DNA from: Umezawaea tangerina
Lineage (GTDB): Bacteria; Actinomycetota; Actinomycetes; Mycobacteriales; Pseudonocardiaceae
Reading direction: 5' to 3'
Length of the DNA stretch: 64,000 nucleotides
NCBI RefSeq assembly: GCF_003002815.1
Contig: NZ_PVTF01000007.1
Span: 248,001-312,000 of the forward strand
Part shown: in pieces, positions 23,201-36,700 of the stretch
Layout: every line of letters begins with the position of its first letter
Position numbering within the stretch: the stretch's first letter is position 1
Notes under the pieces: model-generated
What the model saw: the letters and a program-made list of their open reading frames with translations, nothing else
Told to the model about the DNA's origin: nothing
Database searches by the model: none
Made by a program: the position numbers and the translations under genes

Positions 23201-26200
23201 GCCAACTCCGGCCTCTCGCCGTCCGAAGTGGACGTCGTCGAGGCGCACGGCACGGGGACCAGGCTGGGCGACCCGATCGAGGCGCAGGCGTTGTTGGCGA
23301 CCTACGGGCAGGACCGCGATCGGCCGTTGCTGCTGGGGTCGGTGAAGTCGAACATCGGGCACTCCCAGGGTGCGGCCGGTGTCGCCGGTGTGATCAAGAT
23401 GGTCATGGCCATGCAGAACGAACTGCTCCCGAAGACCCTGCACGTGACCGAGCCGTCCTCGCACGTGGACTGGTCGGCCGGCGCGGTCGAGCTGCTGACG
23501 GAGCAGGTGAAGTGGCCCGCCACCGGCAAGCCGCGGCGGGCGGCCGTGTCGTCGTTCGGCGTCAGCGGGACGAACGCGCACGTGGTGCTGGAGCAGGCCC
23601 GTGCCACCGGTGCCCGACCGGTGCGGGAGTCGACCGGTCCGGTGCCGTGGGTGCTGTCGGGCAAGTCGGCGGCCGCGGTGCGCGAGCAGGCCGGGAACCT
23701 GGTGTCCTGGTTGGCGGACCGGCCCGACGTGCGGCCGGTGGACGTCGCGCACTCGCTGGTGTCGACGCGGTCGCTGTTCGACCACCGGGTGGTGGTGGTC
23801 GGCTCCGGCCACGACGAGCTGGTGGCCGGCCTGCTCGCGGCCTCGGCGGGTGTCTCGGCACCCGGAGTGGTGTCGGGCGAGCGGGGGGAGGGGGAGCGGA
23901 AGGTCGCGTTCCTGTTCCCCGGTCAGGGTTCGCAGTGGGTGGGCATGGGTGTCGCGCTGCTGGACGCGTCCCCGGTGTTCGCCGAGTCGATCGCCCGTTG
24001 TGCCGAGGCTCTGGCGCCGTTCGTGGGGTGGTCGTTGGTGGACGTGCTGCGTGGGGCTGATGGTGCGCCGCCGCTTGCGGGTGATGATGTGGTGCAGCCG
24101 GTGTTGTGGGCTGTGATGGTGTCGTTGGCCGCTGTGTGGCGGTCGTGGGGTGTTGTTCCCGCTGCTGTGGTTGGTCACTCGCAGGGTGAGATCGCGGCTG
24201 CGTGCGTGGCGGGTGCTCTGTCCCTTGAGGACGGTGCGCGGATCGTCTGCCTGCGCAGCCGTTTGGTGGCGAACGAGCTGTCCGGTCGCGGTGGGATGGC
24301 GTCCGTGTCCGCGTCCCGTGCCGATGTGGAGTCGCGGCTGGTCCAGTGGGACGGGCGGCTGTCTGTCGCGGCGGTGAACGGGCCGTCGAACGTGGTCGTC
24401 TCGGGCGAGGTCGAGGCGTTGGACGAGTTGATCGCCGCTTGTCTCGCGGAGGGGGTGCGGGCGAAGAAGGTCGCCGTCGCGTACGCGTCGCACTCGGCTC
24501 AGATGGAGCAGTTGGAGGGCGCGATCCTGGAGGGGCTGGCGGTTTTGGAGCCGCGGTCGAGTGAGGTGCCGTTCCTGTCGACGGTGACGGGTGACTGGTT
24601 GGACACCTCGACGATGGACGCGGGCTACTGGTTCCGGAACCTGCGGGAGACGGTCCAGCTGGAGACCGCTCTGCGGGTGTTGTTGGAGTCCGGGCACGGC
24701 GTCTTCGTGGAGTCGAGCCCGCACCCGATCCTGACGGTCGGTGTCGAGGACACCATCGAGGACGCGGGTGCGGATGCGGTGTTGGTGGGGTCGTTGCGTC
24801 GTGACGACGGTGGCTTGGACCGAGTGTTGACAGGGCTGGGGGCGCTGTTCGTGGCCGGTGTCCCGGTGGACTGGGCTTCGGTGTTCGGCGGTGCGGGGGT
24901 GACGGTCGACCTGCCCACGTACGCCTTCCAGCACGAGCGGTACTGGCCGGAGGCCACGACCGGCGCCGGTCTGACCCTGACGTCGGTCGACGTCGCGGGT
25001 GGACGGGGAACGGTCCTCAGCGGAGAGCTGTCGATCCGGCGGCTGCCGTGGCTGGTCGACCACGTCGTGGCGGGCCGGGTGTTCTTCCCCGGCACCGGTT
25101 TCGTGGAGCTGGTGACCAGGGCGGCCGACGAGGTCGGGTGCGACCGGATCGAGGAGCTGACCCTGACGGCACCGCTGGTGCTGCCCGCCGAAGGCGTCGT
25201 CCCGGTGCAGGTGTGGCTCGGCCCGGCGGACGAGGAGGGCCGCCGCGAGCTCGGTGTGTTCTCCCGTGCCGACGAGGAGTGGGTGCGGCACGCCGGTGGC
25301 GCGGTCGTGGTCGGGACCAAGTCCGTCGACACGGCCTTCGCGGCCGGTCAGTGGCCGCCGCGCGACGCCGAGCCGGTCCCGATCGAGGGCTTCTACGAGG
25401 AGATCGTGGACGCGGGTCTGGCCTACGGGCCGATGTTCCGCGGCCTGGTGGCGGTCTGGCAGCGGGGTGACGAGGTCTTCGCGGAGACGGCGCTGCCCGA
25501 GGCCATCCAGGACCAGGCGGGTGCCTACGGACTGCACCCCGCGCTGTTCGACGCGGTGCTGCACCCGGTGTTCATCGCGGACCTCGGGGTCGAGCCGGGC
25601 GCCCTGCCGTTCTCCTGGGAGGGTGTCGGCCTGCACGCGACCGGTGCGTCCTCGCTGCGCGTGCGGATGACGCGGACCGGCGACACCGTGTCGATCGTGG
25701 CCGCGGACCACGCTGGCGCACCGGTCGTGGTCGTCGAGTCGCTGTCCCTGCGCCTGATGTCGGGTGACCGGGCGGCCGGTTCCGGCGGTCCCGGCCGCGA
25801 CTCGTTGTTCGCGGTGGACTGGACGCCCGTCCGGCCGGAGACGACCGCCGACCTCGGTACGCCGGTCGTGCTCGGACCGGACGTGCTCGGCGTCCGCGCC
25901 GGACTGCGGGCCGCGGGTGTCTCCTGCGCCGAGGCCGCGGACGTGGCCGCGCTGCGCGCGGGCGGTGTGGTGCCGAAGGTGGTGGTGACGTCGGTCGTCG
26001 GCCACCACGACGTGGTCGCGTCGACGCACGGGTTGGCCGGCGACGTGCTCGAAATGATCCAGCAGTGGCTGGCCGCGGAGGAGCTGGCCGACTCGCGGCT
26101 GGTGGTCGTCAGCCGGGGCGCGGTGTCCGGGGACGACCTGGCGGCCGCGGCGGTCTGGGGACTCGTGCGGTCCGCCCAGATCGAGAACCCGGACCGGTTC

Positions 26201-27670
26201 GTCCTGGTCGACTGGGACGGCGGGGACCTGCCGCTGGCCGCGGTCCTCGGGTCGGGCGAGTCCCAGGCCCTGCTGGAGAAGGGGGAGGTCCGCGTCGGCC
26301 GGTTGGGCCGGATGTCCGGGGTCGACCCCGGACCGCACCTCGGCTGGGACCCCGACGGCACCGTGCTGGTCACCGGTGGGACCGGCGGCCTCGGCGGGGC
26401 GCTGGCCAGGCACCTGGTCGTGGAGCACGGGATGCGGAACCTCGTGCTGCTCAGCCGGTCGGGACCCGCCGCGCAGGGAGCCGCCGAGCTCGTGGCCGAC
26501 CTGGAGGCGAACGGTGCTTCCGTGGAGGTCGCGGCGTGCGACACGGCCGACCGCGACGACCTCGCCGCGGCACTGGCGCGGATCCCGGCCGACCGCCCCC
26601 TGACCGCCGTGGTGCACACGGCCGGTGTCCTGGACGACGGTGTGGTCGAGTCCCTGTCGCGGGACCGGGTGTCCGGGGTGCTGCGGCCCAAGGTCGACGG
26701 CGGCTGGCACCTGCACGAGCTGACGCTGGGGATGCCGCTGCGGGGCTTCGTCGTCTTCTCGTCCGTGGTCGGCGTGATGGGCAACGGCGGTCAGTCCGGC
26801 TACGGCGCCGGGAACGCGTTCCTCGACGGCCTGGTGGTCACGCGGCGTGCGTCGGGACTGCCCGGCGTGTCGCTGGCGTGGGGCGTGTGGGACTCCGGCA
26901 CGGGGATGACGGGGAGCCTGCTGGACCGGGACATGGCGCGGTTGGGCCGCGACGGTGTCGGTGTGCTGTCCGTGCCCGACGGGCTGGGGCTGTTCGACGT
27001 GGCGGTCGGGTCCGGCGCGGTGAACGTTGTTCCGGTGCGCTGGGACTGGACCGCGCTGCGCACGCGCCTGGTGGTGCCGTGGGTGCTGCGCGGGCTGCTG
27101 GGCGTCCGACGCCGTGCGGTCGGGTCCGGATCCCCTGGTGCCGCGGCCGAAGGTCTCGCCGGACGCGTGCGCGGGCTGGGACCGGAGGAAGCGCGGACCG
27201 CGGTGATGGCCGTGGTGCGCTCCGAGGTCGGCGTCGTCCTGGGACTGGGCACCGGTGCCGGGGTCGAGATGGGGCGGGAGTTCCGGAAGCTGGGGTTCGA
27301 CTCCCTGCTGGGCGTGGAGCTGCGCAACCGGCTCGGCGTGGTGACGGGGCTGAGGCTGCCCGCGACGCTGGTGTACGACCACCCGTCACCGGAGGCCGTC
27401 GCCGACTACATCCTCAAGGACGTCACCGCGGGCGACCCGACGGCGCGCCCCGGTTCACCCCTGGACGAGCTGGACCGGTTGGAACGCGCGCTGAACGCGT
27501 CACCACCGGAGGACGACGAGCACAAGGCGATCGCCGACCGCCTCGAAGTGCTCGTGCTGCGGTTCCGGCAGCCGATGCGGTCGACGGCCGCGCGATCCGA
27601 GGACGAGATCAAGTCGAGCTCCGTTGGCGAGCTCCTCGACCTGATCGACCAGGAGTTCGGCCCCGCCTGA
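17252..27670 (+). CDS. Type I PKS: loading module KS(Ser)-AT-DH*-KR*-ACP plus module 1 KS-AT-DH-KR-ACP
   Basis: 3472 aa. The loading KS (about 24-450) has Ser195 where the catalytic Cys should be (DTASSGAM), the KS-Ser form known from NysA/AmphA, which should decarboxylate rather than condense. Its AT has GHSQGE and YASH, so methylmalonyl is loaded and a propionyl starter results. A loading DH keeps [10 protein letters not shown] but its second motif is HPALLE, with Asp lost. The loading KR is a relic: the NADPH motif is AGNPQGAAG and the Tyr site reads AEFAADA. The loading ACP is near 1639. Module 1 has KS (Cys1864), AT with GHSQGE/YASH (methylmalonyl), DH with [10 protein letters not shown] and [12 protein letters not shown] with [11 protein letters not shown] and SGYGAGN, and ACP near 3350. 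Expected product: 2-methylpent-2-enoyl-ACP. The C-terminal docking tail (about 3395-3472) ends [10 protein letters not shown]. The ATG follows GGGGTGA. Confidence 0.96.
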   Translation: MTNDVRRPSGTGTSQDTMDSRHDPVVIVGTACRLPGGVTTPAELWRLLVDGGDVFGPFPDDRGWDVAGIYDPDPGKPGRTYVRRGGFLDDVAGFDADFFGISPREAEAMHPQQRLLLEEAWHLLERVGVDPTRVHGSAVGVFIGSENHQYGPGTANADGGAEGHLHTGTSAGVNSGRLAFQLGLRGPAMTVDTASSGAMVALHLAARSLRHGECKQAIVGGVAVMPTPGPFLAFSRQGALAPDGRCKPFSADADGTAWSEGVGLLLVERLSYAREQGHEVLAVLRGSAVNHDGASPSLTAPSGAAQEQVIRDALADAGLRPSDVDAVEAHGTGTRVGDPVEVAALQAVYGDGRTADDPLWIGSVKSNVGHTQGASGVVGVIKMVEALRHGVLPSTLHVASPTPEVDWTSGVALLAEHREWAGGDGPRRCGVSSFGISGTNAHVVLEQAPAVDPVGPTGGGPAVVPWVLSAKSAAAARTQAANLVSWLEERPDLGAVDVGRSLVADRTAFDHRLVVVGRDRDELVPRLRAAADGLPAAGVVGGADAAADGRKVVMVFAGQGSQWAGMGSALLDTSPVFADWVTRCDKALAPFVDWSLVDVLRGAPGAPALEGDEVVQPALWAVMISLAQMWRSLGVEPAAVVGHSQGEMAAACVAGALSLEDGARIVCLRSRIVARKLAGMGGLLSVTASRARVDAMLARWDGLLSVAAVNGPANVVVAGELAALAELAARCETEGVRAKRVPIDYASHSAQMEAVRDELLTGLAGLSPRTGEIPFMSTVDPGWVDTAGLDADYWFRNLRCTVQFEPAVRLLLESGHDLFLESSPHPVLTISVEDTVRDAGAEAVSVGSLRRGDGDLDRVLTGLGVLFAAGAPVDWAAVFGGAGTRVELPTYPFRHLRFWMDASPAGTGDRGPGVGHPWLSAVVPVAGSEVVVLTGGLSVAEQPWLADHAVLGRPVFPGAGFVELALRAGREAGLDRIDWLDLTAPLVLPDQDTLLLQVRIDGVDGRDRRRVDIHSRPDSASDWTHHATGALSAVGDEAVAGSSGVWPPVGAEQVEPASRYPRLAEAGLAVGPAFRGIRSLWRRGGEVFAELVLPERTRSGAFGLHPALLETAARAWSFATADDAEGVPYPTSWADVVVHTGGTSVLRVTMAATGADSTSLVATDDQGVPVVSVGAFETRPVAAETLVDVAAVPGGLFGLDWVPARSGAREPASAPVVLGADVLGLADVLRDNGVWAITAAGAADLPADAEPVDVLMCVPGGDQDPASARASADAALDVVRQCLDRNGSDRVTVVTRGAHTGEDLTAGAVWGALGAVQASHPGRVHLVDLDAPADALLLRALAADEPRLAVRDGLLLVPVLGRVTAGRTPVDWSPDGTVLVAGNPQGAAGRLARHLEAEHGMRYVVLYDPWDGGAVRDVVAAEQAEHPVTAVVVAPDHADGSSWDNADLAWALHEATLDLDLRAFVLFSSAAAVTGEAAGAEFAADAYLTSLAQQRNALGLPSRALAWGTSADGLTETGRAALVRAGLPPLTDEQVVPLFDAAMTADRPVVLPMAVDLRALRARGDVPPLLRGLVETRSQEPEVVEPQPVATTRFAHLPVDERHRALADLVLAESAVVLGRSAADRLDRTREFRKLGFDSLSGVELRHRLVAALEVDLPTSLIYDHPTPDRLVEFLSGKLFGDAADAGGTTAVAPADAGEPIAIVGMACRFPGGISSPEDLWQLVVSGQHVLSDFPTDRGWDLEGLFTGASSTRSGGFLDDVAAFDSDFFGISPREALAMDPQQRLLLETSWEALERSGIAPSSVRGTRSGVFIGTFGSGYASLVADRDDAQGFVMTGTTPSVLSGRLSYFLGMEGPAVTVDTACSSSLVALHWAEQALRTGDCSLALAGGVTVMSTADTFVEFSRQGGLSSDGRCKAFSDSADGTGWSEGVGMLVLERLSDAERLGHRVLAVVRGSAVNQDGASNGLTAPNGPSQQRVIKQALANSGLSPSEVDVVEAHGTGTRLGDPIEAQALLATYGQDRDRPLLLGSVKSNIGHSQGAAGVAGVIKMVMAMQNELLPKTLHVTEPSSHVDWSAGAVELLTEQVKWPATGKPRRAAVSSFGVSGTNAHVVLEQARATGARPVRESTGPVPWVLSGKSAAAVREQAGNLVSWLADRPDVRPVDVAHSLVSTRSLFDHRVVVVGSGHDELVAGLLAASAGVSAPGVVSGERGEGERKVAFLFPGQGSQWVGMGVALLDASPVFAESIARCAEALAPFVGWSLVDVLRGADGAPPLAGDDVVQPVLWAVMVSLAAVWRSWGVVPAAVVGHSQGEIAAACVAGALSLEDGARIVCLRSRLVANELSGRGGMASVSASRADVESRLVQWDGRLSVAAVNGPSNVVVSGEVEALDELIAACLAEGVRAKKVAVAYASHSAQMEQLEGAILEGLAVLEPRSSEVPFLSTVTGDWLDTSTMDAGYWFRNLRETVQLETALRVLLESGHGVFVESSPHPILTVGVEDTIEDAGADAVLVGSLRRDDGGLDRVLTGLGALFVAGVPVDWASVFGGAGVTVDLPTYAFQHERYWPEATTGAGLTLTSVDVAGGRGTVLSGELSIRRLPWLVDHVVAGRVFFPGTGFVELVTRAADEVGCDRIEELTLTAPLVLPAEGVVPVQVWLGPADEEGRRELGVFSRADEEWVRHAGGAVVVGTKSVDTAFAAGQWPPRDAEPVPIEGFYEEIVDAGLAYGPMFRGLVAVWQRGDEVFAETALPEAIQDQAGAYGLHPALFDAVLHPVFIADLGVEPGALPFSWEGVGLHATGASSLRVRMTRTGDTVSIVAADHAGAPVVVVESLSLRLMSGDRAAGSGGPGRDSLFAVDWTPVRPETTADLGTPVVLGPDVLGVRAGLRAAGVSCAEAADVAALRAGGVVPKVVVTSVVGHHDVVASTHGLAGDVLEMIQQWLAAEELADSRLVVVSRGAVSGDDLAAAAVWGLVRSAQIENPDRFVLVDWDGGDLPLAAVLGSGESQALLEKGEVRVGRLGRMSGVDPGPHLGWDPDGTVLVTGGTGGLGGALARHLVVEHGMRNLVLLSRSGPAAQGAAELVADLEANGASVEVAACDTADRDDLAAALARIPADRPLTAVVHTAGVLDDGVVESLSRDRVSGVLRPKVDGGWHLHELTLGMPLRGFVVFSSVVGVMGNGGQSGYGAGNAFLDGLVVTRRASGLPGVSLAWGVWDSGTGMTGSLLDRDMARLGRDGVGVLSVPDGLGLFDVAVGSGAVNVVPVRWDWTALRTRLVVPWVLRGLLGVRRRAVGSGSPGAAAEGLAGRVRGLGPEEARTAVMAVVRSEVGVVLGLGTGAGVEMGREFRKLGFDSLLGVELRNRLGVVTGLRLPATLVYDHPSPEAVADYILKDVTAGDPTARPGSPLDELDRLERALNASPPEDDEHKAIADRLEVLVLRFRQPMRSTAARSEDEIKSSSVGELLDLIDQEFGPA
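23144..23256 (+). repeat. 113-bp block identical between KS of module 1 and KS of module 2 (copy 1)
   Basis: This stretch around the KS HGTG region is base-for-base identical to 28629-28741 in the next gene, including third positions, while flanking sequence has diverged. Recent duplication or gene conversion between KS domains is the simplest reading. Confidence 0.85.
24062..24153 (+). repeat. 92-bp identical block in methylmalonyl AT, module 1
   Basis: This block just upstream of GHSQGE is identical at 24062-24153, 29550-29641 and 39792-39883. It is enriched in T-ending and other relaxed codons (runs such as GGTGATGATGTGGTG) unlike the G/C-ending codons around it. The loading-module AT and the malonyl ATs lack it. 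Confidence 0.85.
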
Positions 27671-27710
27671 ACGACCATTCTGCCCGAGCTTCACGGTGAG
27701 GAACTCTGAC

Positions 27711-30700
27711 ATGCAGGAAGAACAGCAGGACAAGGTCGTCGACTACCTCAAGCGGGTCACGGTCGACCTGCGCAACGCCCGCCAGCGCGTGCAGGAGCTG
27801 GAGCTGCGTGACCACGAGCCGATCGCGATCGTGGGGATGGGGTGCCGGTACCCGGGCGGGGTGCGGTCGCCGGAGGACCTGTGGCGGCTGGTGGCCGACG
27901 GGGTCGACGCGATCACGGAGTTCCCCGCCGACCGCGGCTGGGACGTCGAGGCCCTCTACGACCCGGACCCCGACCACCTCGGGACGTCCTACGCCCGGTC
28001 CGGCGGCTTCCTGCACGACGCGGGCGACTTCGACGCGGGCTTCTTCGGGCTGAGCCCGCGCGAGGCGATGGCCACGGACTCGCAGCAACGGCTGCTGCTG
28101 GAGACGTCGTGGGAGGCGCTGGAGCGCGCCGGGATCGACCCGAAGTCGTTGCGCGGCAGCCGGACCGGCGTGTTCGCGGGCGTGATGTACAGCGACTACA
28201 CCGACCTGCTGACCGGTGACCAGTTCGAGGGCTACCGCAGCACCAGCAGCGCTCCGAGCGTGGCGTCCGGCCGGGTGTCGTACTCCTTCGGTTTCGAGGG
28301 CCCCGCCGTGACCGTGGACACGGCGTGCTCGTCGTCGCTGGTGGCGTTGCACCTCGCCGCGCAGGCACTGCGCAGCGGCGAGTGCACGCTGGCGCTGGCC
28401 GGTGGTGTGGCGGTGATGTCCACGCCCGGCCTGTTCATCGAGTTCTCCCGGCAGCGGGGCATGTCCCCGGACGGCCGGTGCAAGTCGTTCTCCGACTCGG
28501 CGGACGGTGCGGGCTGGTCCGAGGGCGCGGGCATGGTCGTGCTGGAGAAGCTGTCCGACGCCCGTCGCCACGGTCACCGGGTGCTGGCCGTGATCCGCGG
28601 CTCCGCGGTGAACCAGGACGGCGCGTCCAACGGTCTGACGGCACCGAACGGTCCGTCGCAGCAGCGGGTGATCAAGCAGGCGCTGGCCAACTCCGGCCTC
28701 TCGCCGTCCGAAGTGGACGTCGTCGAGGCGCACGGCACGGGCACCACCCTGGGCGACCCGATCGAGGCCCAGGCGCTGCTGGCGACCTACGGGCAGGACC
28801 GCGAACGCCCGCTGCTGCTGGGGTCGGTGAAGTCCAACATCGGCCACTCCCAGTCCGCCGCGGGCGTGGCCGGTGTGATCAAGATGGTCATGGCCATGCG
28901 CAACGGCGTCGTGCCGAAGACGCTGCACGTGAGCGAGCCGTCCTCGCACGTGGACTGGTCGGCAGGCGCGGTCGAGCTGCTGACCGAGCGGACGGCCTGG
29001 CCCGAGACGGGCAGGCCGCGCCGCTCCGCTGTGTCGTCGTTCGGGATCAGCGGCACCAACGGTCACGTGCTCCTGGAGCAGGCGCCCGACGAGGACCCGG
29101 TCGTCCCGTCGGACGCCCCTGCCTCCCTGCTGCCGTGGGTGGTGACGGGCAGGTCGCCCGCCGCGGCGCGCGACCAGGCCGCGAACCTGGTGTCCTGGTT
29201 GGCCGAACGGCCGGACCTGCGACCGGTCGACGTCGCGCACTCGCTGGTGTCGACGCGTGCGCTGTTCGACTACCGGGTGGTCGTCGTCGGCGGTGACCGC
29301 GACGAGCTGGTCACCGGGCTGGAGGCCGCCGCGGCGGGTGCCTCGGCGCCGGGAGTGGTGACGGGTGAACGGGACGACGCCGACCGGAAGGTCGTCTTCG
29401 TCTTCCCCGGTCAGGGTTCGCAGTGGGTCGGCATGGGTGTCGCGCTGCTGGACGCGTCCCCGGTGTTCGCCGAGTCGATCGCCCGCTGCGCCGAGGCTCT
29501 GGCGCCGTTCGTGGGCTGGTCGTTGGTGGACGTGCTGCGTGGGGGCGATGGTGCGCCGCCGCTTGCGGGTGATGATGTGGTGCAGCCGGTGTTGTGGGCT
29601 GTGATGGTGTCGTTGGCCGCTGTGTGGCGGTCGTGGGGTGTGGTTCCTGCCGCGGTGGTCGGTCACTCGCAGGGTGAGATCGCGGCGGCGTGTGTTGCGG
29701 GTGCTCTGTCCCTTGAGGACGGTGCGCGGATCGTGTCCCTGCGCAGCCGTTTGGTGGCGAACGAGCTCTCCGGGCGGGGTGGGATGGTGTCGGTGACGGC
29801 ATCTCGCGCCGACGTGGAGTCGCGGCTGGCCCAGTGGGACGGGCGGCTGTCGGTCGCGGCGGTGAACGGGCCGTCGAACGTCGTGGTCTCGGGCGAGGTC
29901 GAGGCGTTGGACGAGCTGATCGACTCGTGCGTGGGCGATGGTGTGCGGGCCAAGAAGGTCGCCGTCGCGTACGCGTCGCACTCGGCCCAGATGGAGCAGC
30001 TGGAAGGCGCGATCCTCGACGGGCTTGCGGGTCTCCGGCCGCGGGCGGGTGAGATCCCCTTCCTGTCGACCGTCACGGGCGACTGGCTGGACACCTCGAC
30101 GATGGACGCGGGCTACTGGTTCCGGAACCTGCGCGAGACCGTCCAGCTGGAGACCGCCCTGCGGGTGCTGCTGGAGTCCGGGCACACCGCCTTCCTGGAG
30201 TCGAGCCCGCACCCGATCCTCACGGTCGGCGTCGAGGACACCATCGAGGACGCCGGCGCGGACGCGGTGCTGGTGGGCTCGTTGCGCCGTGACGACGGTG
30301 GCCTGGACCGGGTGCTGGCCGGGCTCGGGTCCCTGTTCGCCTCCGGTGTCCCCGTGGACTGGGCGTCGGTGCTCGGTGGCTCCGGGGTGCGGGTCGACCT
30401 GCCGACGTACGCCTTCCAGCACGAGCGGTACTGGCCCGAGGCGACGGCGGGCGTCGGCGACGTGTCGGGCGCCGGTCTGGTGGCCGTGGGACACCCGCTG
30501 CTGGGTGCCTCCGTGACGATCGGCGGCGGTCAGGGCACGGTCGTCACGGGCCAGCTCTCGGCCAGGTCGCTGCCGTGGCTGGCCGACCACGTCGTGGCGG
30601 GCCGGGTCCTGTTCCCCGTCGCCGGTCTCGTGGAGCTGGTGACCAGGGCGGCGGACGAGGTCGGGTGCGGTCGCATCGAGGAGCTGACGCCGACGGCGCC

Positions 30701-33700
30701 GCTGGTGGTGCCGGAGCACGGCGCGGTGTCGGTCCAGGTGTGGCTGGGGACACCGGACGAGTCCGGCCGTCGTGAGCTCGGCGTGTTCTCGCAGACCTCC
30801 GAGGACGAGTGGGTGCGGCACGCAGGCGGCGCGGTGGTCCGCGACGCCGGGACCGCGGCGGAGTGCGGCTTCGCCGCCGGGGTGTGGCCGCCGCAGGGCG
30901 CCGAGCCGGTCGCGGTGCCGGACGGCGTGTCCCACGCGCGGCTGTGGCGGCGCGGCGGTGACGTCTTCGCCGAGGTGGGCCTGCCCGAGCAGGACACCAA
31001 GGACCAGTCGTACGCGATCCACCCGGTGCTGCTGGACTCCCTGACGCGGGCGGTCGCCGCCCTCGACCACACCGCGCCCGGCCAGGTCGTCGTGCCGTCG
31101 GAGCTGACCGGGGTCTCGCTGTACGCGACCGGTGCCACCGCGCTCCGGGTCCACGTGACGCGCGAGGGCGACCGGGTCTCGCTGGTCGCCGCGGACGCCG
31201 CGGGTGACGCCGTGCTCGCCATCGGCTCGCTGGGCTTCCGGGCGCTGTCCGACCACGAGGTGACCGGGCTGGGCGGGAGGCCCCAGGACTCGGTCTACCA
31301 CCTGGGGTGGGCGCCGGTGGCCGCGGTGGCCGCGGTCGACCTCGGCGTGCCCGCGGTGCTCGGACCGGACCTGCTGGACCTGCGCACACGCCTGACCGCC
31401 GCGGGTCGTCCGGTCGTCGAGGTACCGGACCTGGCCTCGTTGCGGGTGGGCGGCGCGCCGGCCGTGGTGCTGGTCCCGGTGGTCGGCGGGGACGACGTGG
31501 TCGCGGCGGCGCACGAGTGCGTCGGCGACACCCTGGACCTGCTGCGGGAGTGGTTGGCGGACGACGACTTCGCCGGGTCGAGGCTGGTGTTCGTGACCCG
31601 CGGCGCGACCGACGGTCGTGACCTGGGCGCGGCCGCGGTGTGCGGGCTGGTCCGGTCGGCGCAGACCGAGAACCCGGACCGGTTCTTCCTGCTGGACCTG
31701 GACGACGAGGACGACCTCGCCGCCGGGGTGGCCGCCCTGCTCGGCTCGGGCGCGCCGCAGGTCGCGGTGCGGGACGGCGTCGCGCGGGCTGCCCAGCTCG
31801 TCCGGCTGGCCGGGGACGTGGAGGTGGATCCGCTGGGCTGGGACCCGGACCGCACGGTGCTGGTCACCGGTGGCGGCGGGATCGGCGGCCGGGTGGCGCG
31901 GCACCTCGTCCACGCGCACGGGATGCGGCACGTGCTGCTGGCCAGCCGTCGCGGCCCGCTCGCCGACGACGTCGCGGACCTCGTGGCGGAGATCGCGGCC
32001 GCGGGCGCGGAATGCCGCGTGGTCGCGTGCGACGTCTCCGACCGCGAGGCCCTGCGGGAGCTGGTGGCCACTGAGAGCGCCGGTCGCGGCCTGACCGCGG
32101 TGGTGCACACCGCGGGTGTCCTGGACGACGGTGTCGTGGCGTCGGTGTCCCGCGACCGGGTGTCGGGGGTGCTGCGCCCCAAGGTGGACGGCGGGTGGTC
32201 GCTGCACGAGCTGACCCGCGACCTGGGGTTGGCGGGCTTCGTCGTGTTCTCGTCCCTGGCCGGTGTGGTCGGGAACGGTGGCCAGGGCGGCTATTCGGCG
32301 GCGAACGCGTTCCTGGACGGTCTGGTGGCGGCGCGGCGGCGGGAAGGGCTGCCCGGCGTCTCGCTCGCCTGGGGCGCCTGGGAGTCCGGTGTCGGGATGA
32401 CCGGCGGCCTGCAGGAGCGGGACCTGGTGCGGTTGGGCCGGGACGGTCTGGCGGAGCTGTCGGTAGACGAGGGCCTCGGCCTGTTCGACGCGGCCGTCGG
32501 CTGCGGTGTGGCCAACGCGGTGCCGGTGAAGTGGGACTGGAGCGCCCTGCGCTCGCGGTTGACCACGCCGTGGGTGCTGCGCGGCCTGGTCGGCGTGCGG
32601 CGCCGGGTGGCGGGCACCGGGACGGCTCCGGCCGAGGGCGGCCTGGCCGGGCGGCTGCGCGGGATGGGCGCGGCGGACGCGCGCGGTGTCGTGACGGACC
32701 TGGTGCGCGCCGAGGTGGGCGTGGTGCTGGGACTGGGCTCCGGCGGTGACGTGGAGGTGACGCGGGAGTTCCGGAAGCTGGGGTTCGACTCGCTGCTGGG
32801 GGTCGAGCTGCGCAACCGGCTGGGGGTCGTGACGGGGCTGAGGCTGCCCGCCTCGCTGGTCTACGACTACCCGACCCCGGAGGCCGTCGTCACCTTCGTC
32901 CTCCAGGAGGTTCTTGGTCGGGCCGAAGGTCCGGGTGCGACCACGCCGGTCGCGTCGGCGACGACCGACGACCCGATCGCGATCGTCGGCATGGCCTGCC
33001 GGTTCCCCGCGGGGGTCGCCAGTCCGGAAGACCTCTGGCGGCTGCTCACCTCGGGCGGCGACGCGATCTCCGGCTTCCCCTCCGACCGCGGCTGGGACCT
33101 GGACGCCGTCTTCACCCCGAGCGACGGGCGCAACGCCAGCATCACCCGGTCCGGCGGCTTCCTGGACGACGTGACGGGCTTCGACGCCGCATTCTTCGAG
33201 CTGTCGCCCCGTGAGGCGACGGCGATGGACCCGCAGCAGCGCCTGCTGCTCGAGGTGGCGTGGGAGGCGTTGCAGCGGGCCGGGATCGACCCGCAGGCGA
33301 TCCACGGCAGCCAGGCCGGGGTGTTCGTCGGGACCAACGGCCAGACCTACAGCTCGGTCCTCGCGGGCACCGACTACGAGCTCGAAGGGCACGCCGCCAC
33401 GGGGACCGCGGCCAGCGTCATGTCCGGGCGGCTGTCGTACTTCCTCGGGATCGAGGGGCCCGCGGTCACCGTGGACACCGCGTGCTCGTCCTCGTTGGTG
33501 TCCCTGCACCTGGCGGCGCAGGCGTTGCGCGGCGGGGAGTGCTCGCTGGCGCTGGCCGGTGGTGTGTCGATGATGTCCACCCCCGACGTGTTCGTGGCGT
33601 TCTCCCAGCAGGGGGTGCTGTCCGAGGACGGCCGCTGCAAGGCGTTCTCCGACGCCGCCGACGGCACGAGCTGGTCCGAGGGTGTCGGGATCCTCGTGCT

Positions 33701-36700
33701 GGAGCGGCTTTCGGACGCCCAGCGCCTCGGCCACAAGGTGCTGGCCGTGGTGCGTGGGTCGGCGGTCAACCAGGACGGCGCGTCCAACGGGTTGACGGCG
33801 CCGAACGGTCCGTCGCAGCAGCGGGTGATCAAGCAGGCGCTGGCCAACTCCGGTCTCTCACCGTCCGAAGTGGACGCTGTCGAGGCGCACGGCACGGGCA
33901 CCAAGCTCGGTGACCCGATCGAGGCGCAGGCGTTGCAGGCGACCTACGGCCAGGACCGCGACCGCCCGCTGTGGCTGGGGTCGGTCAAGTCCAACATCGG
34001 CCACACGCAGGCGGCCGCGGGTGTCGCGGGCGTGATCAAGATGGTCATGGCGATGCGGCACGGGGTGCTGCCGGAGACCCTGCACGTGGCGGAGCCGTCG
34101 TCCCATGTGGACTGGTCGGCCGGCACCGTGGAGCTGCTGACCGAACGGACGTCCTGGCCCGAGGTGGACCGCCCGCGCCGGTCGGCGGTGTCGTCGTTCG
34201 GCATCAGCGGGACCAACGCGCACGTGATCCTGGAGCAGGCTCCCGCGGTGGAGCCGGTCGACCGGGCGACGCGGACGGACGTCGTGGTGCCGTGGGTGTT
34301 GTCGGGCAAGTCCGCCGCCGCGGTCGAGGACCAGCTCTCGCGCCTGCGGGCGTGGGTGGACGAGCGGCCTGGGGCGACCGCTGTGGATGTCGGTCTGTCG
34401 CTGGCCGTGGCGCGGTCGCACTTCGACCACCGGGTGGCCCTGGTCGGTGACGCGGTCGTCGAGGGTGCCGCCGGGCGTGGTCGGGTCGGTGTGGTGTTCT
34501 CGGGTCAGGGTTCGCAGCGGCTGGGGATGGGTCGTGGGTTGTACGACCGGTTCCCGGTGTTCGCCACTGCCTTCGACGCCGTCGTGGCGGAGTTCGACGG
34601 TGTGCTGGACGGGTCGCTGCGGGACGTCGTGTGGGGTGAGGACGCCGAGGTCCTGAACCGGACGGGCTGGGCCCAGCCCGCGCTGTTCGCCCTTGAGGTG
34701 GCGTTGTTCCGGTTGGTCGAGTCGTGGGGCATCCGTCCCGAGGTGGTCGCCGGGCACTCGTTGGGCGAGATCTCCGCCGCGCACGTGGCCGGGGTGTTGA
34801 CGCTGGCGGACGCGTGCGCGCTGGTGGCGGCACGCGCCCGGTTGATGGAGGCGCTGCCGCCGGGAGGGGCGATGCTGGCGGTGGGGGCCGCCGAGGCCGA
34901 CGTGCTGCCGCTGCTGACCGGGCACGAGGTGTCGGTGGCCGCGGTCAACGGCCCGTCGTCCGTGGTGGTCTCCGGGGCGCTGGCCGCGGTGGAGCGGATC
35001 ACGAGTGAGGTGGCGGATCGCGGGTGGAAGCACCGGCGGTTGGCGGTGTCGCACGCGTTCCACTCGCCGTTGGTCGACCCGATGCTGGCCGACTTCGAGG
35101 CGGCCATCGCCTCGGTCTCCTTCTACGATCCGCGGATTCCGGTGGTGTCCAACGTGACCGGTGTGGTCGCGGCCGCGGCGGAGATCTGCGCGGCCGGGTA
35201 CTGGGTGCGGCACGTGCGCGAGCCGGTGCGGTTCGCCGACGGTGTGGCGGCGATGGACGTGGACGTCGTGCTGGAGCTGGGACCCGACGGTGTGCTCTCG
35301 GCGATGGTCGCCGAGATCGTGCCCGGTGTGGCCGCGGTGCCGGTCCTGCGCAAGGACCGGGGTGACGAGGTCGCCGCGGTGACGGCGTTGGCCTCGCTGC
35401 ACACCCACGGGGTGCGGGTCGACTGGCGGGGGTTCTTCGCCGACACGGGCGCGGAGGTCGTCGACCTCCCGACCTACGCGTTCCAGCACCGGCGCTTCTG
35501 GCCGGAGCCGGGGACGGGTGCCGGGGACGTGACCGGTGCCGGACTGGTGTCGGTCGGACATCCCCTGCTGGGTGCCGTCGTGGAACTGGCCGTCGACGAC
35601 GGCGTGGTGCTCACCGGACGGCTGTCGTCGCGGGCGCAGCCCTGGCTGGCCGACCACGCGATCCTGGGCCGGGTGTTGTTCCCCGGCACCGGTTTCGTCG
35701 AGCTGGCGCTGCGCGCCGGTGACGAGGTGGGCTGCGACCGGCTGGAGGAGCTGACGCTGACGTCCCCGCTGGTGCTGCCCGAGGACGGGACCGTCTCGGT
35801 GCAGGTGCGGGTCGCCGTCGCGGACGACCGGGGCCACCGGCAGATCGGGATCTTCGCCCGCCCCACCGACGACGACGCGGAGTGGACCCGGCACGCGACC
35901 GGCGTCCTGGGCTCCGGCGAGCCGGACGAGGCGTTCGACACCGGGACCTGGCCGCCCGCGGGAGCCTGGCCCATCGGGCTCGACGGCTTCTACGAACGGC
36001 TCTTCGACACGGGGTTCGGCTACGGCCCGGTGTTCCAGGGCCTGCACTCCGCCTGGGCGCGAGGCGACGAGTTCTTCGCCGAGGTGCGGCTCCCCGAGGA
36101 CGCCGCGGGCAGGGCGGGCCAGTTCGGCCTGCACCCGGCGCTGCTCGACGCGGCGCTGCACACGACCAGCCTGATGCCGCTGGGCGACCGGAGCAGGCTG
36201 CCGTTCGCCTGGCAGGGCGTGAGCCTCGGCGCCGCCGGTGCCTCGGTGCTGCGGGTGCGGCTGGTGGCCGTGGGCGAGGACGCCGTGTCGCTGGTGGCGG
36301 TGGACGGCGCGGGTCAGGTCGTCGTGTCGGTCGACTCGTTGACGCTGCGCGCGGTGGACGCCGACCAGCTGTCGACGTCCCGTGCCCCCGGCCGGGACGC
36401 GCTCTACCGCGTCGACTGGACGCCTGTGCGGGCAACGGGTTCCGGCCCGCGCGCGGTCGTGCTCGGGCCGGACGTCCTCGGCGTCCAGGAGGTGCTCCAC
36501 GCGTCCTGGACCGCCGACCTCGCCACGTTGGCCGGGCTCGACGACGTCCCACCCGCGGTCGTGGTTCCCCTGTCCGGTCGGGACGATGACGTCGTGGCGT
36601 CGGCGCACGAGCTGGCCGCCCGCGCGCTCGGGCTGGTGCAGGAGTGGGTGGGCGTCAAGGCGTTCGCCGGGTCACGGCTGGTGTTCGTGACCCGAGGGGC

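Noticed and set aside
18971-27382. Minus-strand open frame of about 2800 codons opposite the loading PKS gene, and similar long antisense frames at 669-6500, 6504-13043, 27609-33734 and 38154-44000
   Set aside because: They mirror the third-position GC of the real PKS frames, are composed of Arg/Gly/His/Val-rich low-complexity sequence without any family motif, and lie opposite frames with complete PKS domains.
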